Below are positions 45,288-58,088 of a stretch of 64,000 bases of DNA, piece by piece. The translations under genes and the position numbers were made by a program. Location: contig WOUO01000005.1 of NCBI GenBank assembly GCA_017139535.1, positions 682,001 through 746,000 on the forward strand, given 5' to 3'. The notes beneath the pieces were generated by a model. That model did no database searches. It had not been told where the DNA came from and saw only the letters and a list, made by a program, of their open reading frames with translations. Positions within the stretch are counted from its first letter, which is position 1, and each line of letters starts with the position of its first letter. The DNA comes from Trichocladium uniseriatum. Lineage: Eukaryota > Ascomycota > Sordariomycetes > Sordariales > Chaetomiaceae.

Positions 45288-46649
45288 CTACCGCCACCAC
45301 CTCGCCAACAAGCCAGCCACCCAACCCATCCCGGACACCACCGGCGCCGGCACCGACCCCCTCCGCAGTAGCACCGCCAACACACCCACCAAAACCGCAA
45401 CCCCGACCGCCCTCGCCGGCCGCCGGTGCCGCCAAACCCATTTCCTCGCCCGATCCTTCTTCTCAGCCCACCGCAGCTCCGCCACCTGCCTCTCAAAGTA
45501 CACCCGCCCCTGCTCCACACTCTGCTGCTGCTGCTGCTGCCCCCCTTGTCCATCCCCTCGCCTCCCCGTCTTGAGCACGCTCCACCTCGACACCCCTCTC
45601 TTCCACGCCCCGCCCAGCCGCTCGGGCGGGAACCGCCTCTCCAGCTCGGCCGCGGCTGCGATCAGCGCTTCCAGATCCAGCGGGATAGGTAACTTCGACA
45701 AGATGCTGTGCAGCATCTCGGGCTCGTCGGCGGGGGTGTCGAACAGCTCGGCGCGGCGGGCGCGGATGATGGCGGTGAAGAGGTAGACGGTAAACACCGG
45801 GTCCCGCGCGAGGAGGACGTCAAAGAGGCGGGTGATTTCGCCGAGGGTGGTGATGTCGTGCGCGTACATGGTTAGGGTGCCCGAGAGGGCGAAGAAGGGG
45901 GCGGTTTGGGAGAGGTGGTGGTACAGCGGGGGGTCGGCGAGGCGGAGGATGGAGGGGATGAGGTGCAGTTGGGCGATGGCCGGGGAGAGGGAGGGGAGCA
46001 TGAAATCGCGGATGTGGAGGTGGCTGAGGTGGGAGAGGGCGGGGAGTTGGAGGGGAGGGGGGAGGGTGAGGAGGAGGACTTGGGCGATGTCGTGGTAGCC
46101 TTGGAAGTAGCTGAGATAGGGGTGGTGGCGGAGGACGGCGAGGATGAGGGTGGAGAGGGCGGATTTTCGGAGGTTGAGTTGGGATTCGGTTTGGTCTGGC
46201 GGGGTTGTTAGTTGGGGGACTGGGAAGGTGGTAGGAGGGAGGGGAGGACGTACGGTCAGGGTAGTAGATGAAGGCGCGGTTGACGTCGAGCTGGACTTGG
46301 TCCTCGTCTTTGTGATGAGGCAGTGTTTCCCATGTGGAAGATGGGGCAGCACCGTTGGGGTCGGATTCTGTTTTGCCCTGGTTGGGTGGAAGTCCTAGGA
46401 GGACCGGCCCTGTAGTCAAGGTGAGATTGTGGGCTGAGTTGGTGATGTAGTGACAGAGCACTTACATGCTTGCTGGCGGATGGTGTCTGTCAAGAAGCCT
46501 CCTGGTGACTCTGCCAGCGCTCTCAATGCGCCCAGATCCCTCTGCCTGCACGCTTCGAGGATTGCCTCCTTCTTTTTGTCGGTGACGCTAGCGGCATCGC
46601 TGCGATGGTCAACCTTTTCGTCAAGGTGTGGTTCGATGGGCTCCTCCAT
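45288..46649 (-). CDS. TBC-domain Rab GTPase-activating protein with C-terminal membrane anchor (TBC1D20/Gyp8-like)
   Basis: Predicted GAP for a Rab such as Rab1/Ypt1. Exons 46466-46649, 46254-46409 and 45288-46195 give 415 aa. The two catalytic fingers of TBC domains are present: VQLDVNRAF (Arg finger) and LSYFQGYHDIAQVLL (Gln finger). TBC helices continue through FFALSGTLTMYAHDI, LGEITRLFDVLLARDP and TVYLFTAIIRARRAEL. A polyglutamine run precedes WAEKKDRARKW, and the end has hydrophobic stretches AVGVAVLVGVLAVLL and VVSGMGWVAGLLARWW. A C-terminal anchor after a TBC domain is the TBC1D20/Gyp8 layout, pointing to ER-Golgi. A plain ankyrin-like helix pair (LEACRQRDLGALRALAESPG) forms the N-terminus. 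Confidence 0.9.
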
Positions 46650-48331
46650 GCTTTCTTTTGGTTTTGGCAGTGTTTGCTTCCTGGTTTACTCCAAGGCTAT
46701 CGTTATCGACACTGAATGGTGTATCTGCTATGCGAATGTGGCATCTAGCAGACTCAGACGATGGATGACAGTTACCACGAAGACCAAACACCTGGTCAGA
46801 GTTTAAATTAGACCAAAAAAGCGACTCAGTCTTGGATTTAAGAATTCCTTGGACCTGGATCCTGTCTGTTGCTGCCGCGTGTCACAAGAGACCCACATCC
46901 ATACAAGCAAGAGAGCCCAGGAAATGCAATGTAATCTGTAACTCGAATTCGATACTTGGGACAGCTGGCTCCGAGGGTATACTCCCTTGGATCCGATATG
47001 CGTCGGTTGTGATGAAGGTTACCGGCCCTTTCGCATTTGTTTAATTAGAGGATCGCGACAGACGCGTGCCCGACCTCCGACTTTGACAGGGGGAGGCACA
47101 GCCAGTGACGTAAGGGCCCATATTCCGGTAATTTACAGGCACCCGCTGCTCGTAATAGCGTAAGACGGGTACACATTGCAGATTACCATGCAAACGTCAG
47201 GTATATAAACACTATACTGCCAGAATGATAATAAACTGTTACGGAATCTCTCTTACGATTGTCTTTGCTTGATGACTATAGATCCCTGTCTTCCGCTTCC
47301 TCAGGTCCCAGCTGTTAAGCATACCTATTCTGGGAATGTGGTGAGCCGAGGAATGAAATATGATCAGTCACTTCTTTGGTGTATGTCAGAAGACAATACA
47401 ATGGCCCCACAGTATTTCAACGAGGCACTTCCAGAATGCTCCCGCCATCTTCCCCGGAATTTCGAGCGATCAATATTAGATGCGTGCCTAGCCCTTTATC
47501 GACGCAGCCTTCATGAAGCGTGAGCATGCAGCTAGCCCTGGTACATAAGGTCGGGGCACGCCCGGCCTGAGGCCGTCAGGGTACTCCGTAAAATATGTAT
47601 GTAAACTAAATTACCTTACGGATGGGTTGCCCCGCGCCAGCCACTGTTGGGAAACCCCATTCGACTTCACACGTCCTCAAGGCTCCGGCAGCGCAGCGTC
47701 CAAAACATAGATGTTAAATGGAACGATATCCCCAACGGCCGGGCAACTAATGTATGTACGTGCCTTGAAGTACAAGTGGGCCGGCCATTTGACCATTAAC
47801 GACGTTGAAGACAACCGAACTTGGGCCGAGTCTGAGAGCTGACATTGGACCTAGCTGTCTTACAACAAGAAGCCCAAGGACTGGCTCGCAATAGTTGAAG
47901 CGACAGGCCATTTCACTCAAAGTTCAAAAAGCGAGACATAGGTACCTAGGTGCAGATGTTGAGGTGACCAGGTCTGTGGGTTGTACGTGGTGCGGTTTCC
48001 AGAGAAGGCACGCTACCAAGCGCCAGCACTCCTGCCTGATTCATCCCAACTCGGCAATTAAGGTTCTCTCCCAGGTTCCGGGGCCTCGCTTCAGCCCACT
48101 CACCATTCTTGTCCCGAGCTCTTCAGTACGACTTACTACTTCGATATCGGTAGTACTTGGGTCGACATACCCAGGCTTGGATTTTGCAGCTATCTTTTCT
48201 AGATCTAAGCCCCGTCATTTCATGGTGCCAGAAAGCGAAACCAGTTTCCACAAACTTCGAGTTTACTGGAAGTTCCCATTTGACTCGAACTCACGACTTA
48301 GGCTTCCATCAACTCAAACTCAAACACCAGC
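46650..48331. promoter_or_regulatory. 1.7 kb divergent intergenic region
   Basis: Between the TBC gene (-) and the MMS1_N-type gene (+). It is AT-richer than the flanks, notably 46900-47300 and 47580-47640. No gene, repeat or RNA is recognised. Confidence 0.4.
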
Positions 48332-51300
48332 ATGGCCTTCCACACCAACGTCTTCCGCGGAGGGGAATGGGTCACCGAGACGGTTGACCTCCATGCCGTT
48401 CTCAAATCGCAGGCAGCTCCCAAGGCCCCAACAAAACAGGCCCCCTCCAAGGCCCCGACGTGCGGGCTGCTAACAAGGACGGTTGTCGAGAGCCCCCTTG
48501 CAAACTCGATACTACCTGTCAGACTCCGGTCCGCTGCGAACAACGACATTGCTTTTGTGGGAGTAGGTGTGCTAGCTCCCGTCTCTCATCCGCCCTCCGC
48601 CCGGCTAACACTGACGCACAGGATCATTTCATCCAAATCTGCGAGCTTCGAGAAGATGGCCGTCTTGACGACATCATCCGTAAGAGTGACTTTGGATGTC
48701 GAATTCGAAATGCATGCGTCATCGGTTCCTTCATTCTCCTGGATCCCAAGGACGAGGACACGCCCCCGTCATCCTCCCACCCCACGGTCAAGGCCGAAAA
48801 CGGAGAGTCGGGCCCATTCGGCTTTTCTTCACCGAGACCCTCGAGTTTTGCCGCCCAGTTGCCCCCGCAGTTCCTGATGGTGGTGTTGGAGGGCGGGGAT
48901 ACCGTCTTCTTGTTCGTCCGGCCGGGGCCTGACGGCAGGCCCGAATTTGTTGTCTCACCTTCCGGGAGCCCCAGACTCAGGAATGGATACCCGGGATTCC
49001 ACCTGGCCGTCGATCCGAGCTCACGCTACGTGGCTCTTGCAGGCGCCACCGACTACTTCGTCGTCTACGAGCTCGAGTCCCATGAGCAGCTCAGCCAAAG
49101 CTATCTCCACCACGAACCACTGAATCTTGTTCGATCATTCCGTCTACGTAGCGTGCGGGGCGTCATACACAAGATGGAATTTTTGTATCCCCGCCCGGAC
49201 GATCACCATCACATCATACTGTTGCTCGTCGTCGTTAGGAATGGCAAATCGAGAACGGTGATATATGAGTGGGAACTGGGGAACGACCTCAAGACCGTTT
49301 TTGCCGAGGAAAAGCAGGGTCATACAATGCCTATCGAGCATCATATGCCCTTGTTGCTCGTTCCTCTGACAATCGAGTCAGCCTTTCTTTTCGTGTTTCC
49401 CGGCAGCATCGCAGTATATACCGAGTGCCTGCATGGTCCGCCAAAATTCGAGGACGTCAACATGGATTCCCCCAATCCGACGGCTAACCACCGAGGCCGC
49501 CACCGGCCGTTATGGGTTGCGTGGGCCAGGGGGTTCCGACTGCCGTTCTTCTATAGGACATCTGACTCCATCTTTCTTGCCAGGGAGGATGGCTTAGTCG
49601 CCTTTGTGGACTTGAGCATAAAAGAAGAAGACCTCGTTCGCAGCTGCAACTTTGTGGATTCGTTCCCTTGCCGAATCTCGAAGGCTTTTGCCTGTCTCGT
49701 CGACCGATATAAAGATGTGCTCATGCTTGGCAGCGACTCGGGGTCAGGGGGTTATTGGAAGGTGCGAAAGTCTCCCCGCTTTCTCGTAACGGTACTGAAA
49801 CCCTCTGCAGATTCCTACCCGGGAACCTTCTGAGCTCCTTGGGACCCTGCCGAATTGGGCACCGGTTGTTGACTTTGCAACCACGGACAGCTTCTTGGGA
49901 TGGCGCCAGGACGATATGGTACCATGGCAGCAAGCGAAACTACGGAAACCAGATCGTGTCTTTGCCACCTGCGAAGGCGGCCAAAACGGCTCTGTTACAG
50001 AGTACAGATATGGCCTAAAAGCCATCATCGGGTTGGACTTGGAGTATGGCGCTGGCATGAAGCAGGCCTGGCTTCTCCTCTCCGACAACTCGCCCATGGA
50101 TCATGGTTATCTGTTATTGCTTTCCATGCCAGACAACACTGCGGCCCTCCTCCTGTCGCCGGACTTTTCCAGCGCCAGCGAGCCTACCGCGGACGCCATC
50201 CCATATGACTTGACCTCGACTACGCTGGCTCTGACGTGCTCTGGAGAATTGACCATTCAGGTCACGGAGCAAAACATTGTCTTAGCGGCTCAGGATCGAA
50301 GGTATGAATCGTGACATATTGCCCAGTTGAACCAAGTACTGACTCGACGAAGTGCTCGGGTCTCGTTTCAGTCCTTCAGTGGATTTTCGAATGCATCACC
50401 CTCAGACACTTGCATCCTTGGCGATTGCATTGCTGTCTCGGCCCATACGGACACCAAGTTTCACATCCACATTTTCAAGGCTGACCTACCAAGTTCTCGA
50501 GTTTTATACGTGGATGCGATTGAGGTAGACGGGGAGGTCACCTGCCTGTCTCTCGGCCCTGATCTTACCCTCCTAGCAGGCATCCGGAAGAACGGGCAAA
50601 CTTACCTGGCCCACGCCTCGCTACGGCAAACTTGTGAGACCCTGGAGATGGTCAACCTGACCGAGTGTAAGTTCCCTTGAACCCTAGGTTGTCTGTACCC
50701 TTCCTTCTGTTCACATCTGACATTTCGCAGACCTGTCAAATCAGGAGAGAAGCTTCAGTTTCGACAATTCATCACCGATCGAAGGCATTGCAAGCATCAT
50801 TGCGGCAGAAGATACCGTCCTACTGGGTACCCGGAGTGGAGAGGTGATAGCCGTCAAGAATATTGCCAGCTCCATGTCCATCGACTGCGAGAAATTTGGT
50901 ACAACGACCGTTAGTCTCAGCTACTACCGCCGTGCCGGTGCAGATGGCCCAACTGTACTCGTTTCGTGCGATAATAACCTCGTCTCGGTCAACACCTCCC
51001 GGATTGGCAATGGCCCTGGCTGCGCTGTTCAGCTGAAGAAGTCCCGAGTTTGGCCCGTGGACACGAGCAAGCCGGATGCACCTCCGCCGGCCGTGCAATA
51101 TGCCACGGCTGTGAATATGCCGTCCGAGAATGGTGTCACTCCAGTGCTCATGATCTCCGGCTCGAGACTGTTGCTCGCAGAACTGCACCAGGAACCGGGT
51201 CCTGTTCATCGGAACATCCCCGTTACGGGCGTGCCCAACAGGGTCATTTATTGCAAGTCCATTCAGTGCCTTGTCGCGGCCGTGACCCGCGACGACAGGC

Positions 51301-52523
51301 CGACCTTGACCTTTATCAACCCGGACACGGGAGAGGAAATAGGACGGCCAACGGATCAGAACGGCGAGCCTCAACCCTACGCCTCGGGCCTGGGTAAGCC
51401 CGGAGATAGGATTCTGGCATTGTCGGAATGGAAATTCGAACGGGGTGGGAATGTCTGGTTTTGGATCCTTGTCTCTACCAAAGGCGGACGCCTCGTGGTG
51501 ATTTCAACGACCAAGGTAGGAGCCGCAGGCAGTCCGCCGCAGATCCGCTACTGGACAAGATTCAAGAGGGAAGTTCAGGAGCCGATCTACTCGGTTATTG
51601 GTTACGGCGAGTGCGTGGTGTACTGCCAGGGGCAGTCGGTCTACTGGGAGAAACTAGACGTGGTGGATAGGAAGCTCAAGCCCTTCAAGTCCTACCGGCT
51701 GGAGTCCCCCGCCACGACCCTGCGCATCTCGAATGGCAAGCTTGTCGCCTTGACGAACCGCGAGTCTCTCGTTGTTCTCGACCACAACGGACCCGATGAG
51801 CAGACGACGATGAAGCTCCTCCAGGTGGACCCCTGGAGGAGGAACGGCATGCACTTCATCGAGATTTCCGGCCCGCAGCCCGATGAATCCACGGGGGCCA
51901 TGGTCCTCTTGGCCGACAGAGAGAGCGGGGTGGGCGGCCTTTGGGTGCCATGGCAGACACCCGAGAGGGAGTGCGAGATTGTGCTTGAGGCCGAGCTCGG
52001 CGCCTCGATCCGCCGCTTCCGTCGTGGCCGGACGCGGCCCATGTGGGAGCAGTGGTCGCGCAGGCCAAAGTATGGCCGACTGCCGGCGACGCTTGACGAC
52101 GCCGAGATACTGGGCATCTCTCTCAACGGGGCGCTGCACCACTTTACCTTGCTGAGCGTCGAGGCCTGGCGACTGCTGCGCTTTGTCCAGAACCTGGCGC
52201 TGGCGAGCGAGGAGGTGTGCCCGCGGAGGCTGGGGCATCACCAGCATGGCCACCAGGATGGTGTTGATGAGGATGTGGAGCCGCAGATGGATAATGGGTT
52301 GGAGATGCATGTTGATGGTGACGTGCTCGGGCGGTGTTTGGAGAAAAAGGTGCTGGAGCGGTTGGTGATTGAGCCGGGGCGTGTGGCTAGGTTGGTTGAG
52401 CTCTTGGGCGAGCTGGATGGCGGGCGGTATACGGCGGGATTGGAGGGAGGTGAGGGGGTTCAGGAGGAGTTTTTCCGGCTGGCGTATGACGTGCTGGAGT
52501 ATTATCTCCAGCCGGTGCTATGA
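48332..52523 (+). CDS. Large beta-propeller protein of the MMS1_N / CPSF-A (DDB1-like) family
   Basis: Five exons (48332-48562, 48622-49761, 49811-50301, 50353-50666, 50731-52523) join in frame to 1322 aa. The sequence resembles proteins with an MMS1_N domain: early DHFIQICELREDGRLDDIIR and RIRNACVIGSFILL, then FLMVVLEGGDTVFLFVRPGP and FHLAVDPSSRYVALAGATDY. Later segments repeat short strands with GTRSGEVIAVKN and GYGECVVYCQGQSVYWEKL patterns, as expected for the WD-like propellers of DDB1, Cft1, Rse1 and Mms1. Relatives act as scaffolds in cullin-4/Rtt101 ubiquitin ligases, pre-mRNA cleavage or splicing. Which, if any, applies here is not determined. The exon 4 acceptor (AG at 50352) is weak, with a stronger out-of-frame AG at 50371. 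The last 60 residues are helical, like a propeller-closing C-terminus. Confidence 0.75.
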
Positions 52524-53538
52524 GGGAAAGGAGTGCCATCGGATAGGGGGTTGGGGTTGGGTTACCCGTATTCGCTGCTGGGCCACCGTCTGTCATGAAG
52601 TCTGCGTTCAACGATGAGAGCACCGAAATTTAGTGCTAAAATTGTTTCAGGATCTGAGCCCGACATGATGCCTATGTGTGATGCCTATGTGTGATGCCTA
52701 TGTGTGATGCCTATTGTTGTCTTGAAACCCCAGTTTTGGGTGCAAAGATGAGAGTTGATGTTGGGGGTCTCAGGAGTCCGAGGGGTTGTAAGTCGTATGG
52801 GATTTCATCCCATACCGAGTACCCTGTACCGTACGTATTGTGCCTAAAATACATGTAACCCCACTGTAATTTACCGCCATGTGCTGCAAGATGCACTGCA
52901 GACGGCACAAAACAATTAAATTCTGGCCTGTGCCCACAAAATCCGACGTTCTTAACTCCACCACGATACCATTTGCCCCTCAGCAGACAAACCCCGCCAA
53001 GCACCCGGCATCCTGGATCAAGCGGATTGTCAAGAGTCCCTCCAGATTATGTCTCGTCTTAGTTGGCTCAACTGGCATCGGCTCTTTGAACAATACGTTA
53101 TTTCGCGACCCTTGACCTGACTTGGGCCGTCACTAGCACCAAGAAAAGAAGAAAAGTAACAAAGCCGAGCCGGAGATAAAGTCAGTTATCGCCCCCAGGC
53201 CTGTCCCGCGCTAAAAAGCCCACCCCCCACCAGGGACCCGCAAGCCCTACGGGCGGGAGTTGGAGTTGCCAGGCATGGATGGGTGTTAACCTCGACCTAG
53301 GAACCCCGACGCTACAGCTTTTTCGCTGCGTACCTTTGTCTTCGCCACGATCCAAAGCCGACGGAACCGGTGATCTTCTTGACAACCCGGAACTTACCAC
53401 GTTCCTTGTTCCGCCCCGTGGCCCAACGTGTTTTAATTTTTGCCCTTCCTTTTGAAAAATCGGACCGGTAAAAAGAACCCACAGCCAACCCGCCCGACGC
53501 AAAACACGGTCCAAGCAACCCCCCGAAGACAATTCAAT
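52524..53538. promoter_or_regulatory. Spacer between the MMS1_N gene and eIF5B
   Basis: Contains a small 13-bp tandem repeat (listed next) and then the pyrimidine- and A-rich promoter side of eIF5B. No gene is seen. Confidence 0.4.
52667..52714. repeat. 13-bp tandem repeat, about 3.7 copies
   Basis: GATGCCTATGTGT is repeated head to tail from 52667, with the fourth copy cut after GATGCCTAT. It lies about 140 bp past the preceding stop codon, probably in or beyond its 3' UTR. Confidence 0.9.
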
Positions 53539-56500
53539 ATGGCGCCCAAGAAGAAGGGAGGCAACAAGAAGGGCAACGATGACTGGGAAGCCGAGCTCGG
53601 CGAGAGCATCGCCCCCGCCGCCGCCACTCCCCCCGCCGATGGTGATGCCGCTGCCGACGACGAGCCCGCTGCGGGCGGCGGCGGCCTCATGAACCTGATG
53701 CGCAAGACCAAGGAGAAGCGCAAGAAGAAGGGCATCGAGGACGACTGGGAGGCCGAGCTCGGCGAGACCCCCGAGTCCGCGCAGCCCGCGCCCGGCGAGC
53801 CCGTGTTTGACCTGTCGGCCAAGGCGGCCGTTGAGGGGAACCTCGACGACGAGTTTGCGCTGCCGGACAAGAAGGGCAAGGGTGGCAAGGGCGGCAAGGG
53901 TAAGGCGCAGCAGCATCAGAAGCCTGGTGCGGCTGCCAAGGGCGACGATGAGGAGGGTGACGGGACCGGCAAGGTCCTGACCAAGGCGGAGAAGGAGAAG
54001 CTGAAGAAGGAGAGGGAGAAGCAGCGCAAGAAGGAGCAGGTAAGGGACCTTCTCTTATCCTTATGCTTCTAGCCTTGCCAGAGCTAACATGTATGTGTGA
54101 CACAGGCTGCCAAGAAGAAGGCTACCGCACCCGCTCAACCAGCCAAGGCAGAGGCGGCCAAGCCCGCCGCCGAGGAGAAGAAGGTCGAGGCGGCGCCCGC
54201 TGCCGAAGCTGGCGGCAAGAAGAAGAAGCTCCCCGCCCACCTACTGGCCCTCCAGAAGCAGCAGGAGGAACTGCGGCGTCGGCAAGAAGAGGCTGAGCGT
54301 CTCGCTGCTGAGGACCGTGCCAGGATAGAAGAGGAGGAGCGCAGGGAGGAGGAGGAGCGCAAGCAAAAGGAGGAGGAGAAGGCACGCAAGAAGCAGAAGG
54401 AGAAGGAGAGGATCGAGCAGCTCAAGCGTGAGGGCAAGTACATGACCAAGGCCCAGAAGGAGGAGAAGGCCCGCAACGAGAGGAAATTGCAGCAGATGAT
54501 TGCGGCCGGTATCAAGGTTGGCGGTCTCGAGGAGGGCGAGGGCGAGAAGGAGAAGGAGAAAGAAAAGGAGAAGAAGAAGGCGGACACCAGGAAACGTGGT
54601 GGCCGCAGAAACGACAAGGTACGCTACAAGTTCTGTGGTCTCATGTTGCCATGTTGGATGTTACAAATGCTGATTCTCTCTCCCAGATCGATGAAGAGAA
54701 GGCCCTGGCAGAGGCTGCCGAGCGTGCGAGATTGCAGGCCGAGGCTGCCGCCAAGGAGGCCGAGGAGAAGGCTCGTATCGAGCGGGAGAAGGCCGAGGCT
54801 GAGGCTGCTGAGAAGGCCAAGGCCGCCAAGGCTGCCGCCGATGAAAGTGTGGACGAGGACTGGGAGGCGGCTGCCGAGTCGGAGAAGGAGGATGTCAAGG
54901 ACAGCTGGGATGCCGACTCGGACGAGGAAGCCGAGAAGAAGGCAGCAGGTGACGGCAAGGCGCTGCCCTCCCGTCCAAAGCCCGAGGATGAGTCGGAAGA
55001 AGAGTCCGAGGAGGAATCCGAGGACGAGTCTTCAGAAGACGAGCAGGAGACGCAGGCCAAGCTCGCTGAGGCCCAGCGGAAGAAGGAGGCTGCCGAGCGC
55101 CGCGAGAAGGCTCACCAGGCCGCGCTGGCGGCTCGGTCAAAGGACAACCTGCGCTCGCCCATCTGCTGTATTCTTGGACACGTCGATACTGGCAAGACCA
55201 AGCTGCTCGACAAGATCCGCCAGACCAACGTCCAGGAAGGCGAAGCTGGTGGTATCACTCAGCAGATTGGTGCTACTTACTTCCCCGTCGAGGCCATCCG
55301 GCAGAAGACAGCCGTCGTTAACCCCGATGGCAAGTTCGACTTCAAGGTCCCTGGTCTCCTGATCATCGATACCCCCGGGCACGAATCTTTCTCTAACTTG
55401 CGCTCTCGTGGTTCGTCGCTCTGCAACATCGCCATCCTGGTTGTCGACATCATGCACGGTCTCGAGCCCCAGACTCTCGAGTCTATGAAGCTTCTCCGTG
55501 ACCGCAGGACGCCCTTCATTGTTGCGCTCAACAAGATCGATCGTCTGTACGGCTGGAAAAAGATTGATAACAACGGCTTCCAGGAGAGTTTGGCTCTGCA
55601 GAACAAGGCTGTGCAGAACGAGTTCAAGAACCGCCTCGACCAGACCAAGCTTGCCTTTGCCGAGCAAGGTTTCAACGCGGAGCTCTTCTACCAGAACAAA
55701 TCCATGTCCAAATACGTCTCGTTGGTGCCCACGTCGGCGCACACTGGCGAGGGTATTCCCGACATGCTGAAGCTGATCATCCAGCTTACCCAGGAGAGGA
55801 TGGTTGGCTCGCTCATGTATCTCTCCGAGGTGCAGGCCACGGTCCTCGAAGTCAAGGCGATCGAGGGTTTCGGCATGACCATCGATGTCATTCTGTCCAA
55901 CGGTATTCTCAGGGAGGGCGACCGCATCATCCTCTGCGGTACAGAAGGTGTTATCAAGACAAACATCAGAGCGCTGCTCACGCCTGCGCCACTCAGAGAA
56001 CTCCGTCTCAAGTCGCAGTACGTGCATAACAAGGAGGTCAAGGCCGCCTTGGGTGTCAAGATCAGCGCGCCGGGTCTCGAAGGCGCCATTGCCGGCTCCC
56101 GGCTGCTTGTCGTCGGGCCCGACGATGACGAGTCGGATCTCGAGGACGAAGTCGAGTCGGATCTCGCCAGCCTGTTCAGCAGAGTCGAGCGCTCGGGCCG
56201 CGGTGTCAGTGTGCAAGCGTCGACGCTCGGCTCCCTCGAGGCCTTGCTGGATTTCCTCAAGGACTGCAAGATCCCGGTCGCCAACGTCGGCATTGGCCCT
56301 GTCTTCAAGCGCGATGTCATGCAGTGTGGTATCATGTTGGAGAAGTCACCCGACTACGCCGTCATGCTCTGCTTCGATGTCAAGGTTGACAAGGAAGCGC
56401 AGGCATATGCCGAAGAGCAAGGCATCAAGATCTTCACGGCCGACATTATCTACCATCTGTTTGACAACTTCACCAAGCACATGGCGGAGCAGAACGAGAA

Positions 56501-57003
56501 GAAGAAGGAGGAGTCCAAGATGTTGGCCGTCTTCCCCTGCGTGCTCAACCCCGTGGCCGTCTTCAACAAGACTGACCCTATCGTTGTCGGTGTCGATGTC
56601 GTCGAGGGACAGCTCAAGATCAACACCCCTATCGCTGCCATCAAGACCAACGCGACGACGGGCCTCAAGGAGATCATCTCTCTCGGAAGAGTGTAAGTTA
56701 TGACTCTTGTATTATCATCCATCATGTTCACCTCAATCTAACCTTTGCCCCTCTAGAACATCCATCGAGCGCGAGCACAAGCAGATCCCCGTGTGCAAGA
56801 AGGGCCAGCCGTCGGTGGCCATCAAGATTGAGATGGGCGGTCACCAGCCGACGTACGGCCGCCACCTCGAGGAGAAGGACGTGCTCTTCTCGCAGATCTC
56901 GCGTGCTAGCATCGACTGCCTCAAGAAGTTCTACCGCGAGGACGTCTCCAACGACGAGTGGCAGCTCATTATCAAGCTCAAGCCCATGTTTGACATTGCC
57001 TAA
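53539..57003 (+). CDS. FUN12: Translation initiation factor eIF5B
   Basis: GTPase that promotes 60S joining at initiation; cytosolic. Four exons (53539-54039, 54106-54618, 54687-56692, 56757-57003) give 1088 aa. Residues 1-530 are a highly charged Lys/Glu/Ala tail with repeated DDWEAELGE and DEDWEAA motifs, as in other eIF5B. The GTPase core starts at SPICCILGHVDTGKTKLLDK (G1), then GGITQQIGATYFP (switch 1), DTPGHESFSNLRSRG (G3) and NKIDRLYGW (G4). Domains II-IV follow, ending EWQLIIKLKPMFDIA. All nucleotide-binding residues are present. Many Lys/Glu repeats near 54540 are natural for the family rather than a repeat element. Confidence 0.96.
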
Positions 57004-58088
57004 GTTGTTTGCTCTGTTGCTGGGGTCAATATTTAGGTGGTGAGGGAAGGGGTTGGTTACGTAAGTAAAAAAGCTGAGGGGAGGAAAAATACTAGGGGGA
57101 AATGGGATTTAAGGGGTACGAGGGGAATCAGGCAAGGTGGGCTTGGCTGAGAAGGTTGTCATGTTTATCCCCTGTTGCTTGTAACACATCTCATCTTTAT
57201 TGCTACTTGTCCGCGTCTTGACGTGCGTGTTATGTTTTGGGTTGCTGCTGCTACTGCTTCTTCTGTGCATTTCCAGGTTGCTTTGAGCATAGGCAGTCAG
57301 TCCATCCATCCGTTCATCCTTGTTTGACCTTTATCAAAGTTTATGCGGTAACTTTACTTCAGTTCTCCTTTTATATGCAGAATGACTGTCTTGGTTTAGT
57401 CGTAGTTGAGGGACTGAATTAGAAAAGAGGTGCACCTAGTCAAGAAGACGAGACGGTTCAGATGTAGCAGATCATTGTCAAAGATGTCTCCCGAGTGAAC
57501 TTTGTTGAGGCCCCCAATCGATAACAGTTAGACAAGAAGGCTCCTTCACACGTCTCTAGGCTTACTACGATATCCCGACTGCCATGAAGGCACTTGACAA
57601 AGACACTATACAGTATGCCATCCATTGGTTGTTTACAAAATATCATTTCTTCCTACCTACGTATCGTAAAGGAATGAAAGGGCGAGTCCAAAGAGACTCA
57701 TCATATTCACCATTCAGCATTCAATTACCCCTTGCCGTCAAAGTTCATAAATATCCACTCGTCTGTGCGTCTGTGTTCATTCATTCCCTCTCCCATTTCC
57801 ATTTCCCAGCCCAACCACCTGCTTCTTCTTCCTCTAAAGTTGATATCGAGTTCCCCACCTTCTTGTTGTGTTGTTGTGCAAGAGAAAAAAGTTACATACT
57901 TTAGACGCCCGATACATGCTTTCGCTTCGTATTCCTATGAGCCCATCTATCAAAGAACCACCCGTTGAACATTTTCGCGCCTCAGATACGGAAAAAGAAA
58001 GAAACCCAAGCAACCGCAGGTGATGGAAGTAGGGGAAACCGAAGCAGGCTCCCTAAAAAAGGGTTGGTATTATTACTTTGCCCATCCC
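57004..58088. other. Convergent spacer eIF5B / Hsp88, 1.1 kb
   Basis: Comparatively AT-rich 3' region between two convergent genes, with several AATAAA-like and TTTATAT patches. No gene is seen. Confidence 0.45.

Noticed and set aside
54540..54600. Lys/Glu codon repeat as a microsatellite
   Set aside because: It lies in the charged N-terminal tail of eIF5B, where such runs are normal.
54097..55362. 421-aa frame starting inside eIF5B exon 2 and running past its donor
   Set aside because: It changes from the eIF5B sequence to an Arg/Pro-rich nonsense frame after 54618, where a GTACGC donor ends the real exon.
55137..56216. 359-aa open frame antisense to eIF5B
   Set aside because: Shadow of the GTPase exon; no independent coding evidence.
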